The position numbers and the translations under genes are program-made. Below, piece by piece: positions 1-6,505 of a DNA stretch of 39,152 nt; within the stretch, counting starts at the first letter, position 1; every line of letters starts with the position of its first letter. The notes under the pieces are model-generated. The model was not told where the DNA came from and ran no database searches. It saw only the letters and a program-made list of their open reading frames with translations. The DNA comes from JARICQ01 sp964527205 (GTDB lineage: Bacteria; Bacillota; Clostridia; Tissierellales; Tissierellaceae). The stretch is taken from NCBI GenBank assembly GCA_964527205.1, contig CAZGQG010000019.1, positions 1 to 39,152 of the forward strand, in the 5' to 3' direction.

Positions 1-239
1 TGTGGTCTTGGTATTACATGTACTGAATGTAATTCTCCAACACTTCTTGCTGCCTCTGCTCCTGCATCTACTGCTGCCTTTACTGCGCCTACATCTCCTC
101 TTACCATTACAGTTACAAGTCCAAAACCTATTTTCTCATATCCAATTAATGTTACATTTGCAGCCTTTACCATTGCATCTGCCGCCTCTATTGATCCTAC
201 TAATCCCTTAGTTTCTACTAAACCTAATGCTTGACTCAT
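1..239 (-). CDS. BMC-H microcompartment shell protein (partial, 3' end outside window)
   Basis: Reading from the ATG at 237-239 gives MSQALGLVETKGLVGSIEAA and then the standard single BMC fold, including VRGDVGAVKAAVDAG and the VIPRPH that closes the domain. The gene continues past the left edge. BMC-H proteins form hexamers that tile the facets of a protein shell, with a central pore lined by the loop after the second strand. Here that loop reads KIGFGLV, with Phe where PduA-type proteins usually have Ser (KIGSGL), so the pore may be narrower or more hydrophobic (inference). The start is supported by GGGAGG about 6 nt upstream. It is the most downstream gene visible in the ubiX-ubiD-BMC operon and lies 21 nt after the tailed BMC-H gene. 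Family assignment is secure; the exact subtype is not. Confidence 0.93.
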   Translation of the reverse strand, partial: MSQALGLVETKGLVGSIEAADAMVKAANVTLIGYEKIGFGLVTVMVRGDVGAVKAAVDAGAEAARSVGELHSVHVIPRP

Positions 240-260
240 TCTAATTCCTCCCATTTAATA

Positions 261-632
261 TTATTTTTTTGTCTTCTTTGCTGGTTTTTCTTCCTTAACT
301 TCTTCCTTAGTCTCTTCCCTAACTTCTTCTTTATTTTTTAAATTCTTTGCAAACTTTTCAATTAACTTATCCACTTCATCATGAGGTCTTGCTATTACTT
401 TGCTAGCAGCTACTCTGCCTACTCTTTCTGCTGCAAGTACGCCAGCCTCCACTGCTGCATTTACTGCAGAAACTTCTCCTGCAAGTTGAATGTTTACGCC
501 TACTAATTTATCCACACCTATTATCTTTTCTATGCCTATTAAACTTACATTGGCAGCCTTACAAGCTGCATCTACAGCTGCTACTGCCGCTGTTATTCCT
601 ATTGCTTCAATAAGTCCTACTGCGCCATTCAT
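261..632 (-). CDS. BMC-H shell protein with charged C-terminal tail
   Basis: A 123-residue protein. Residues 1 to about 90 form one BMC domain (NGAVGLIEAIGI, then LAGEVSAVNAAVEAG, then VIARPHDEVDKL). The last ~30 residues are a Lys/Glu-rich low-complexity tail ending KPAKKTKK. Canonical BMC-H proteins are about 90 residues, so the tail is an addition. It could be disordered or coiled, could decorate one face of the hexamer, or could bind cargo (inference). The pore loop is also atypical: IIGVDKLVG, longer than the usual KIGSG, so the pore geometry probably differs from its two neighbours. It lies between the 132-residue linker-like gene (14 nt) and the partial BMC-H gene. The BMC fold is certain; the tail's function is unknown. 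Confidence 0.92.
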   Translation of the reverse strand: MNGAVGLIEAIGITAAVAAVDAACKAANVSLIGIEKIIGVDKLVGVNIQLAGEVSAVNAAVEAGVLAAERVGRVAASKVIARPHDEVDKLIEKFAKNLKNKEEVREETKEEVKEEKPAKKTKK

Positions 633-646
633 CTTCTGACCTCCCT

Positions 647-1045
647 CTAATTCTTATTTTTAATACTCTCTGCTAGGCTGTCTAGAGAAAGAGCATTATT
701 GTTTTTATTTGAGCTATTGTTTCTACTTTCCACCTTTACATCACCCTTAATTGCACCAGATAATAATTTCAACTCATCAAAACTTAGATTGTTCCTATTT
801 TTTGTTTTAAAATCTATATTTTTACTAGGCTTTACTGGCCTTTCCTCTCTCTCTATCCTGTCTTCAGTTCTTTCCCTACTGCTTCCCCTTAGCTTATCAG
901 CCAAACTATCCAGGTCTGTTCTTTTCCCCCTATTAGATAGGTTTTTTGAAGCTGTAGATGTATATCCCTTATTCACCTTAGTTTCTGTATTTTTTGATTT
1001 TTTTGCTATGTTTTCCATTACTACTCTTGCCAATGGATTTACCAA
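647..1045 (-). CDS. Candidate BMC scaffold/linker protein, disordered with repeated short helices
   Basis: A 132-residue protein not recognised as a known family. It is very rich in Lys, Arg, Asn, Ser and Glu and probably mostly disordered. Four short amphipathic stretches stand out: residues 1-16 (NPLARVVMENIAKK), 43-53 (TDLDSLADKLR), 87-100 (LSFDELKLLSGAIK) and 119-129 (LSLDSLAESIK). The last three share a [L/T]-[S/D]-[L/F]-D-[S/E]-L core ending in I/L-K/R. They resemble the encapsulation peptides that recruit BMC cargo, and repeats of this kind occur in multivalent scaffolds such as carboxysomal CsoS2. Position supports a structural role: it sits between two BMC-H genes with 14 and 19 nt spacers. 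A long antisense frame over the same stretch looks like a shadow. That it is a real gene is likely from RBS and spacing; scaffold function is inference. Confidence 0.75.
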   Translation of the reverse strand: MVNPLARVVMENIAKKSKNTETKVNKGYTSTASKNLSNRGKRTDLDSLADKLRGSSRERTEDRIEREERPVKPSKNIDFKTKNRNNLSFDELKLLSGAIKGDVKVESRNNSSNKNNNALSLDSLAESIKNKN

Positions 1046-1064
1046 TTAAATCACCCCCATAAGT

Positions 1065-1328
1065 TTAAAATATTTTATCAACTTCATCATGAGGTCTAGG
1101 AATTACATTAGATGAAATTACTTCAGCCACTTGTCCCGCCCTTAATGTTCCACTTTCAACTGCTGCCTTTACTGCTCCAACATCTCCTGAAACAGTTACA
1201 GATACAAGCCCTGAGCCTACTACTTGTATGTCAATAATCCTTACATTTGCTGACTTTACCATGGCGTCTGCCGCCTCAATAGCTCCTGCAAATGACCTTA
1301 CCTCTACCATGCCTATAGCTTCTCTCAC
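1065..1328 (-). CDS. BMC-H microcompartment shell protein (PduA/EutM type)
   Basis: An 87-residue protein of canonical length for a single BMC domain: REAIGMVEVRSFAGAIEAAD, the pore loop VVGSGLVSV, SGDVGAVKAAVESG, and VIPRPHDEVDKIF at the end. It forms the hexameric facet tile of the shell. The small GSG pore loop is the classic PduA/EutM form and differs from GFG and the longer loop in the two downstream paralogues, so the three proteins probably give pores of different selectivity (inference). It lies 14 nt after the ubiD-like gene on the same strand, which ties the enzyme and the shell to one transcript. Its closing PHDEVDK is shared with the tailed BMC-H, pointing to local duplication. 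Confidence 0.96.
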   Translation of the reverse strand: MREAIGMVEVRSFAGAIEAADAMVKSANVRIIDIQVVGSGLVSVTVSGDVGAVKAAVESGTLRAGQVAEVISSNVIPRPHDEVDKIF

Positions 1329-1342
1329 TATTTCTCACCTCT

Positions 1343-2695
1343 TTATTTAATATTTGGGAAATATTTGCTTATATCTATATCTTCATAGTCTGGAATAAAG
1401 GCTCTTTCAAATTTAGCTTCCTTATCTTCCAAAGGCTTTGTTGCATCTATGCCTACTTTGTCTGTCACATTCCTAAGTCCATGGGATGGTTCTAATCCCG
1501 AACCGATAGCCCCTTCTATAGTTACAAAATCAAGGCTGGCCTGAGATCTGGTTGTAATTGCCCATTCAATATCTTGAAGATCAAATATATCTACATCCTC
1601 ATCCACTATTACTACTTGCTTTAAATCCCTATTAGCTCCTAGGGAAGCCAAGATAGCAGACTTACCATCTCCTGGTTTTTCTTTCTTTATTGAGGCAAAG
1701 GCATTGAACCTATAGCCTCCTCCTTCTGTTACATTAACATCCCTTACATTTACTTGATTTTTAAGTGCATAATACATTTCTACCTCTCTTATAAGGCCAT
1801 TTGACACATGCTCTTCCCTACAGGGAAATGCAATTTGAAATATTGGATCATTCCTATGGGTAATTGTGTCTACCTTTATGATTGGATGTGGGTTTTGAGG
1901 CCCATAATAACCCATCAACTCTCCAAAGGGACCTTCAAGTTCTCTCTTTCCTGGTACAAGTTTACCTTCCAAGACTATCTCAGCATAGGCTGGCACCAGT
2001 AGATCAACACTTTCACATTTTACTAGTTCCAGTGCTTCCCCTCTTAGGGCACTGTCTACTTCATATTTATCAACCCCATAAGTGGCAGCTGATATTTGAC
2101 TGGCCATTAAAAATGCTGCATCATAGCCCAGTACTATGGCCACTTCCATAGGCTTGCCCTTGGCTTCCAATTCTAAAAAATCATTGGTAAGTTTTGATGA
2201 GGCTATAAGGGCTGATATTTCATTGCCTCCATTTACTTGAAATCTCCTAATGGATGTATGGTATTTTTTTGTCTCTGGATCCTTTATTACCAGGACTCCT
2301 GCTGTAATATAGCTTGATGAATCCTTGCCCTGGAATTTTGTTATAGGAAAAATCTTTTGAAGATCTATATTTCTATTTATTATATTTTCCTTTACAGGTC
2401 CTGTGCTTACTTCTTTGTAAGGCTTGGGATTTGCTATTGCCTCCATAAATTTAAAGATTCTATTTTCATGGGTCATATTTAAAAGCTTGTATATAAGATC
2501 CCTATCTCCATAAAGTCCTCCTGCAGCTCTCATAGAGTAGTTTTCTATATGATTAAATAAAATAGGCATCTTGTTGTCAAAATGTTTAAGTACTCCTCCT
2601 AATTCATAGACAGTAGATACTTTTTTGTCACATTCTAAGTATTTTCCCATATTCTCCATTTCCCCTAAGGTCTTTCTAAGCATTTGCCTTTCCAA
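1343..2695 (-). CDS. UbiD-family prenylated-FMN-dependent decarboxylase
   Basis: A 450-residue protein of normal length for UbiD. These enzymes reversibly decarboxylate aromatic or alpha,beta-unsaturated acids using prenyl-FMN made by UbiX. Visible hallmarks are IRRFQVNGG (about 149-157, the conserved Arg and cofactor-binding strand) and EGPFGE (254-259), which supplies the two acidic residues of the Glu-Arg-Glu catalytic set known from Fdc1. EGGGYRFNAF and SHGLRNVTDKVGIDATKP follow in the usual order. The N terminus starts directly with the UbiD fold, so no targeting peptide is obvious. The gene is preceded by ubiX (15 nt) and followed by a BMC-H gene (14 nt), which suggests an encapsulated or shell-associated enzyme rather than ubiquinone synthesis. 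Substrate and direction cannot be read from the sequence. Confidence 0.93.
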   Translation of the reverse strand: MERQMLRKTLGEMENMGKYLECDKKVSTVYELGGVLKHFDNKMPILFNHIENYSMRAAGGLYGDRDLIYKLLNMTHENRIFKFMEAIANPKPYKEVSTGPVKENIINRNIDLQKIFPITKFQGKDSSSYITAGVLVIKDPETKKYHTSIRRFQVNGGNEISALIASSKLTNDFLELEAKGKPMEVAIVLGYDAAFLMASQISAATYGVDKYEVDSALRGEALELVKCESVDLLVPAYAEIVLEGKLVPGKRELEGPFGELMGYYGPQNPHPIIKVDTITHRNDPIFQIAFPCREEHVSNGLIREVEMYYALKNQVNVRDVNVTEGGGYRFNAFASIKKEKPGDGKSAILASLGANRDLKQVVIVDEDVDIFDLQDIEWAITTRSQASLDFVTIEGAIGSGLEPSHGLRNVTDKVGIDATKPLEDKEAKFERAFIPDYEDIDISKYFPNIK

Positions 2696-2710
2696 TTTTT
2701 AGCCTCCTCC

Positions 2711-3268
2711 CTATTGTCCCTTCCATCTATTTACTAAATTATTGTCAATTCCCATCATATCTAAAATTCTTCCTGTCATATTCAAGACTATATCCTCAAG
2801 TGATTCAGGATGATTGTAAAATCCTGGAGTTGGAGGAACTATGCTTACTCCCATCTTAGATAGCTTTAACATGTTTTCTAAGTGTATTTGACTAAGTGGA
2901 GTTTCCCTAGGTACAAGTATGAGTCTTCGTTCTTCTTTTATAGCTACATCACAGGCCCTAGTTAACAAGCTGTCTGAAAATCCATGGGCTATACCCGCCA
3001 GGGTCTTCATTGAACAGGGTAGAACCACCATGCTGTCCACCTTAAAGGACCCACTTGCTATAGGAGCTGCAAAGTTTTTATTGTCATGGAAATGTGTAGC
3101 CATGGTCTTTAATTCTTCTAAGCTCACTCCACATTCATGTTCTGTCACATATGCTCCCATGGAAGTTACTACTAAATGAGTTTCTATTCCCATTTCCTTT
3201 AGAGCCTTTAGTAGGGATACTGCATATATGGAACCACTGCCTCCAGAAATACCTACTACTACTTTCAC
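2711..3268 (-). CDS. ubiX: UbiX/Pad1 flavin prenyltransferase
   Basis: A 185-residue flavin prenyltransferase that joins a dimethylallyl unit to reduced FMN, giving the prenyl-FMN cofactor of UbiD enzymes. Signs are the N-terminal VVVGISGGSGSIYAVSLLKA nucleotide-binding segment, VVLPCSMKTLAGIAHGFSD in the middle, RRLILVPRETPLSQIHLENM (the Arg-Glu-Thr-Pro motif) and SIVPPTPGFY near the end. I start it at the GTG at 3266-3268 because AGAGGTGA lies about 5 nt upstream. An ATG at 3299-3301 would add 11 residues without an RBS and is not part of the family core. It is the first gene of the BMC transcript and serves the ubiD-like gene 15 nt downstream. Confidence 0.95.
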   Translation of the reverse strand: MKVVVGISGGSGSIYAVSLLKALKEMGIETHLVVTSMGAYVTEHECGVSLEELKTMATHFHDNKNFAAPIASGSFKVDSMVVLPCSMKTLAGIAHGFSDSLLTRACDVAIKEERRLILVPRETPLSQIHLENMLKLSKMGVSIVPPTPGFYNHPESLEDIVLNMTGRILDMMGIDNNLVNRWKGQ

Positions 3269-3327
3269 AAAATCACCTCTTATCTTTATTTCTATATACA
3301 TTTAACAAATTTATCTATATAATCTAA

Positions 3328-3356
3328 TTAATATACCATATTAAAGCTTAATACAA
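3328..3356 (-). promoter_or_regulatory. Candidate promoter of the ubiX-ubiD-BMC operon with overlapping palindrome
   Basis: On the minus strand TTGTAT (3356-3351) and TATTAA (3333-3328) are 17 nt apart, about 60 nt before the ubiX GTG. The -10 part lies inside a perfect inverted repeat TTAATAT-ACC-ATATTAA (3328-3344), which could be an operator. Both hexamers are weak matches and the region is very AT-rich, so chance is possible. A second palindrome, GAAAATATTTTC, lies upstream at 3376-3387. Confidence 0.3.
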
Positions 3357-3483
3357 TGTATAAAGTCTACAAAACGAAAATATTTTCATCTATTTTAATT
3401 TATAGAATAGTCTTAATCTTTAGTAAGTATATTTTACCATATTTCAACTTTATATACTAATCCATAGAAAAAGAGGGTAAAAT

Positions 3484-3519
3484 AAAAAAAGACAATCCAT
3501 TTAAGGGGATTGTCTTTTT
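3484..3519 (-). terminator. htpG terminator (bidirectional form)
   Basis: Stem GACAATCC / GGATTGTC (3491-3498 and 3507-3514) with an 8-nt loop, flanked by A7 on one side and T5 on the other. It starts 14 nt beyond the htpG stop and separates htpG from the BMC operon, so the latter needs its own promoter. Confidence 0.85.
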
Positions 3520-3533
3520 CTTAAGCTACTCTC

Positions 3534-5411
3534 TTACATTAATTTCCATATATTATTGGTAAATTCTACAGGGTCTTCTATTGGCAATCCTTCTATTAAA
3601 AGGGCTTGATCATAAAGAAGTCTTGTATATAATTCAAATTTATCCTTGTCATTTTCATAGGAATCCTTAAGCTTGTCATATACATCATGGTCTATGTTTA
3701 TTTCCAAGATCTTCTCAGCCTTAACTCCCTCACTGTCTGGCATTTGGCTTAGGATCTTTTCCATTTCTATGGAGATTTCTCCCTCTGTTGCAAAGCATAC
3801 TGCATTGTCCTTTAATCTCTTAGAAGGCTTTATCTCCTTTACCTTTCCTCCTAGTAAATCCTTCATGGAAGAGAATAAATCCTTATTGCTTTTTATTTCT
3901 GTCTCTATTTCCTCTGTTTTCTCTTCTGACTCTATGCCTAGATCTCCACTTGAAATAGATCTAAATTCTACATCCTTGTAAGCAGCGAGCATTTTTATGG
4001 TAAACTCATCCACATCTTCTAAGAGGTAGAGTATTTCATAACCCTCATCCTTTACTCTTTCTGCCTGGGGCATCCTATCCAGTCTATCCACAGATTCTCC
4101 TGTGCCATAGTATATATACTCCTGTTCTTCAGGCATTCTCTCTATATATTCATCTAGGGTAATCATTTTCTTTTCCTTGGAGGAATAAAACATTAGCAGA
4201 TCTTCTAGCATTTCCCTATTTGTTCCATAGCTAGAGTAAATACCATATTTAATATTTCTACCAAAATTATTGAAGAATTCTACATACTTATCCCTATCAT
4301 TTTTTAATAGGTTTAAGAGTTCATCCTTGATTTTCTCTTCAATTTTCTTGGCCATTAAGTTTAATTGCCTATCATTTTGCAGCATTTCCCTAGAAATATT
4401 AAGGGATAGGTCTTCTGAATCTACTACACCCTTTACAAAACTAAAGTGATCTGGAAGTAATTCTGGAGCCTTCTCCATTATCATTACTCCACTGGAATAA
4501 AGTTCCAGTCCCTTTTCAAATTCTGTTGTATAAAAGTCATAGGGTGTTTGACTTGGTATATAAAGTATAGCATTGTATCTAATAATCCCATCAATACTTA
4601 GGTGGATTGATTTTAGTGGCTTATCAAAGCCATAGTGTTTTTCCTGGTAGAAATTTTCATAGTCTTCCTCTGTTAGCTCATTTTTATTTTTCTTCCAGAT
4701 TGGAACCATGGTATTAACTACTTCTACTTCTCTGTGTTCCTCATATTCATCTTCTGTACCTTCTTTTAATCTGCTTACACTGGTTTCCATCTTGATAGGA
4801 TATCTTATAAAGTCTGAATACTTTTTAACAAGTTCTCTTAGATTATATTCTTCTAAGAATCTATCATAATCCTCTTCTTCTGTACTTTCCTTTACCTTTA
4901 GGATTATCTCTGTACCTATATCTTCTTTTTCAATTTCCTGGATAGTATAGCCATCACTTCCATCAGATTCCCACTTGTAGGCCTTGTCTTCTCCAAAGGT
5001 TCTAGTCTTTACAGTAAGTGTATCTGCTACCATGAAAGCTGAGTAGAATCCTACTCCAAATTGACCTATTATATCAAAGCCATCTTCTATTTGGTTCTTG
5101 GCTTTAAAATCAAAACTTCCACTGCTAGCAATGGTACCTAGGTTCTTTTCTAGCTCTTCCTTGGACATTCCTATACCTGTATCCTTTACACTTATGGTCC
5201 TAGCATCCTTGTCTATATCTATTTGTATATAGTAGTCATCTTTATTAAAGCTAATCTTGTCATCAGTTAGGGCCTTATAGTATATCTTATCTATAGCATC
5301 TGATGAGTTGGATATAAGCTCTCTTAGAAATATCTCCTTGTGAGTGTAAATTGAATTGATCATCAAGTCCAATAATCTTTTAGATTCTGCCTTAAATTCT
5401 CTTTTTTCCAT
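3534..5411 (-). CDS. htpG: HSP90-family chaperone HtpG
   Basis: A 625-residue cytosolic ATP-dependent chaperone, full length for bacterial HtpG. The N-terminal GHKL ATPase is clear: ELISNSSDAIDKI (31-43), DTGIGMSKEEL, GTIASSGSFDF and GQFGVGFYSAFMVAD. The middle domain carries SEDLSLNISREMLQ with the conserved Arg that contacts ATP phosphate, and the dimerisation domain closes the protein. It stands alone between a terminator (3484-3519) and its own promoter. A CIRCE element sits just upstream, so the repressor HrcA probably controls it together with groESL and dnaK elsewhere. In Bacillus subtilis htpG is not under HrcA, so this arrangement is worth noting. Start ATG is preceded by AAAGGATG. 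Confidence 0.97.
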   Translation of the reverse strand: MEKREFKAESKRLLDLMINSIYTHKEIFLRELISNSSDAIDKIYYKALTDDKISFNKDDYYIQIDIDKDARTISVKDTGIGMSKEELEKNLGTIASSGSFDFKAKNQIEDGFDIIGQFGVGFYSAFMVADTLTVKTRTFGEDKAYKWESDGSDGYTIQEIEKEDIGTEIILKVKESTEEEDYDRFLEEYNLRELVKKYSDFIRYPIKMETSVSRLKEGTEDEYEEHREVEVVNTMVPIWKKNKNELTEEDYENFYQEKHYGFDKPLKSIHLSIDGIIRYNAILYIPSQTPYDFYTTEFEKGLELYSSGVMIMEKAPELLPDHFSFVKGVVDSEDLSLNISREMLQNDRQLNLMAKKIEEKIKDELLNLLKNDRDKYVEFFNNFGRNIKYGIYSSYGTNREMLEDLLMFYSSKEKKMITLDEYIERMPEEQEYIYYGTGESVDRLDRMPQAERVKDEGYEILYLLEDVDEFTIKMLAAYKDVEFRSISSGDLGIESEEKTEEIETEIKSNKDLFSSMKDLLGGKVKEIKPSKRLKDNAVCFATEGEISIEMEKILSQMPDSEGVKAEKILEINIDHDVYDKLKDSYENDKDKFELYTRLLYDQALLIEGLPIEDPVEFTNNIWKLM

Positions 5412-5445
5412 TTATATACATCCTTTCTTTTATATATATCCTTTT

Positions 5446-5472
5446 TTAGCACTCTTCTCCTTAGACTGCTAA
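5446..5472 (-). promoter_or_regulatory. CIRCE operator (HrcA site) of htpG
   Basis: TTAGCACTC (5446-5454), a 9-nt spacer, then GACTGCTAA (5464-5472). The consensus is TTAGCACTC-N9-GAGTGCTAA, so there is a single mismatch in 18 arm positions and the spacer length is exact. It lies directly downstream of the -10 box, across the expected transcription start, as HrcA operators do. Confidence 0.92.
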
Positions 5473-5479
5473 TAATAGA

Positions 5480-5508
5480 AATGTATCATATTTAATTTTT
5501 ATTGTCAA
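5480..5508 (-). promoter_or_regulatory. SigA-type promoter of htpG
   Basis: On the minus strand a perfect TTGACA (5508-5503) is followed after 17 nt by TACATT (5485-5480). The CIRCE element begins 7 nt further on, which agrees with the start site. Confidence 0.75.
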
Positions 5509-5535
5509 TATCCTCCTAGAACTTTCTTGTTTTTC

Positions 5536-5567
5536 TCCAAAAAAAACAAGACCTCTTATAGTCTTGT
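5536..5567 (-). terminator. Terminator of the aro operon overlapping the aroQ stop
   Basis: On the minus strand ACAAGAC (5567-5561), an 8-nt loop containing the aroQ TAA, GTCTTGT (5552-5546), then a run of T. The stem begins inside the last codons of aroQ. An alternative pairing of CTTGTTTTT (5525-5533) with AAAAACAAG is also possible and might protect the 3' end. Confidence 0.82.
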
Positions 5568-5987
5568 CTCTTTCAGTGCCCTTAGGGCCATAATATATCC
5601 GTATATTCCAAAGCCAGATACTTGGCCTATGGATCCTGGTGCTGTTACTGATGTTTTCCTAAAGTCTTCCCTGGCATTGATATTACTTATATGTACTTCT
5701 ACTGAGGGAATTTCTATAGCCTTTAAGGCATCTAAGATTCCTATGCTATAGTGGCTGTAGGCTGCTGGATTTATAACTATGGCATCATAGGATTCATCAG
5801 CTTTTTGTATCTGATCTATTATTTCACCTTCAATATTGCTTTGAAATAGCTGCACATCTACTCCCATAACCTTAGCTTCATCCCTAATATACTGGCAAAG
5901 TTCTTCATAGCTCCCAGTTCCATATATTTCTTTCTCCCTCTTTCCCAGGAGATTTATATTTGGACCATTTATTACTATAATCTTCAT
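5556..5987 (-). CDS. aroQ: Type II 3-dehydroquinate dehydratase
   Basis: A 143-residue enzyme that converts 3-dehydroquinate to 3-dehydroshikimate, third step of the shikimate pathway. The type II fold is shown by INGPNINLLGKREKEIYG (active-site loop with Arg and catalytic Tyr region), INPAAYSHYSIGILDAL and SVEVHISNINAREDFRKTS. Length is normal for the dodecameric type II enzyme. It is the last gene of the aro operon, 5 nt after aroK, and its stop codon lies within the operon terminator. No type I (aroD) gene is present in the cluster. Confidence 0.96.
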   Translation of the reverse strand: MKIIVINGPNINLLGKREKEIYGTGSYEELCQYIRDEAKVMGVDVQLFQSNIEGEIIDQIQKADESYDAIVINPAAYSHYSIGILDALKAIEIPSVEVHISNINAREDFRKTSVTAPGSIGQVSGFGIYGYIMALRALKETRL

Positions 5988-5992
5988 CTTCT

Positions 5993-6505
5993 TCAGCTCC
6001 CATTTGCTTGTTTGGAGATTAGTTGGATTATCTCTTCACTTACCTCGTCTAAGCTTCCTATATTTGGAATTACATGGTCTGCATATCCATTGTATAGAAC
6101 ATGCCTTTCCCTATGGAGCTCATAGATTTTTTCCACATCATCCTTTAGAAGAGGTCTCTTTCCTGAATTTATATCCCTTGCTATATCTTCTAGATCCCTG
6201 TCAATAAATATAATGGTCCCATTTTTCTTAAGATGATATAGATTCTCTGGGAACTTAACAGCTCCTCCTCCTGTTGCTATAACAGCTCTCTTTCTCTGGC
6301 TTATCTCCTTAACTGTATCTCTTTCAATCCTTCTAAATTCACTTTCCCCTAGTTCAAATATTTCGCTTATTTTTTTATTTTGCGCTTTTTCTATATGCTC
6401 ATCTATGTCACAAAAATCCCTATCTAGTTTTTCTGCTATGATCTTGCCTAGGGTTGTTTTTCCTGATCCTGGCATACCTATTAATACAATATTTTTATTT
6501 AACAT
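5993..6505 (-). CDS. aroK: Shikimate kinase
   Basis: A 170-residue kinase that phosphorylates shikimate with ATP. It shows the P-loop GMPGSGKTT (about 10-18), DIDEHIE (shikimate and Mg binding), FRRIERD with the substrate Arg, and VIATGGGAVKFPENL. The lid RPLLKDD follows. The start overlaps the 3' end of aroE by 11 nt, so translation is likely coupled. Full length for AroK/AroL. Confidence 0.95.
   Translation of the reverse strand: MLNKNIVLIGMPGSGKTTLGKIIAEKLDRDFCDIDEHIEKAQNKKISEIFELGESEFRRIERDTVKEISQRKRAVIATGGGAVKFPENLYHLKKNGTIIFIDRDLEDIARDINSGKRPLLKDDVEKIYELHRERHVLYNGYADHVIPNIGSLDEVSEEIIQLISKQANGS

Noticed and set aside
2..211. Leucine-rich plus-strand open frame
   Set aside because: It is the mirror of the BMC-H coding strand; the composition is an artefact of complementing Ala/Gly/Asn codons.
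699..1049. Hydrophobic 116-residue plus-strand frame opposite the linker-like gene
   Set aside because: The minus-strand frame has a good RBS, fits the operon spacing and has repeated motifs; the plus frame has no RBS and is the complement of a Lys/Glu/Asn-rich gene.
1343..3268. Assignment of ubiX/ubiD to ubiquinone synthesis
   Set aside because: No other ubiquinone genes are present, the organism looks like an anaerobic Bacillota, and the genes are tied to BMC shell genes.
5525..5550. Second terminator after aroQ
   Set aside because: CTTGTTTTT/AAAAACAAG shares bases with the main hairpin's T run and is better seen as an alternative pairing.
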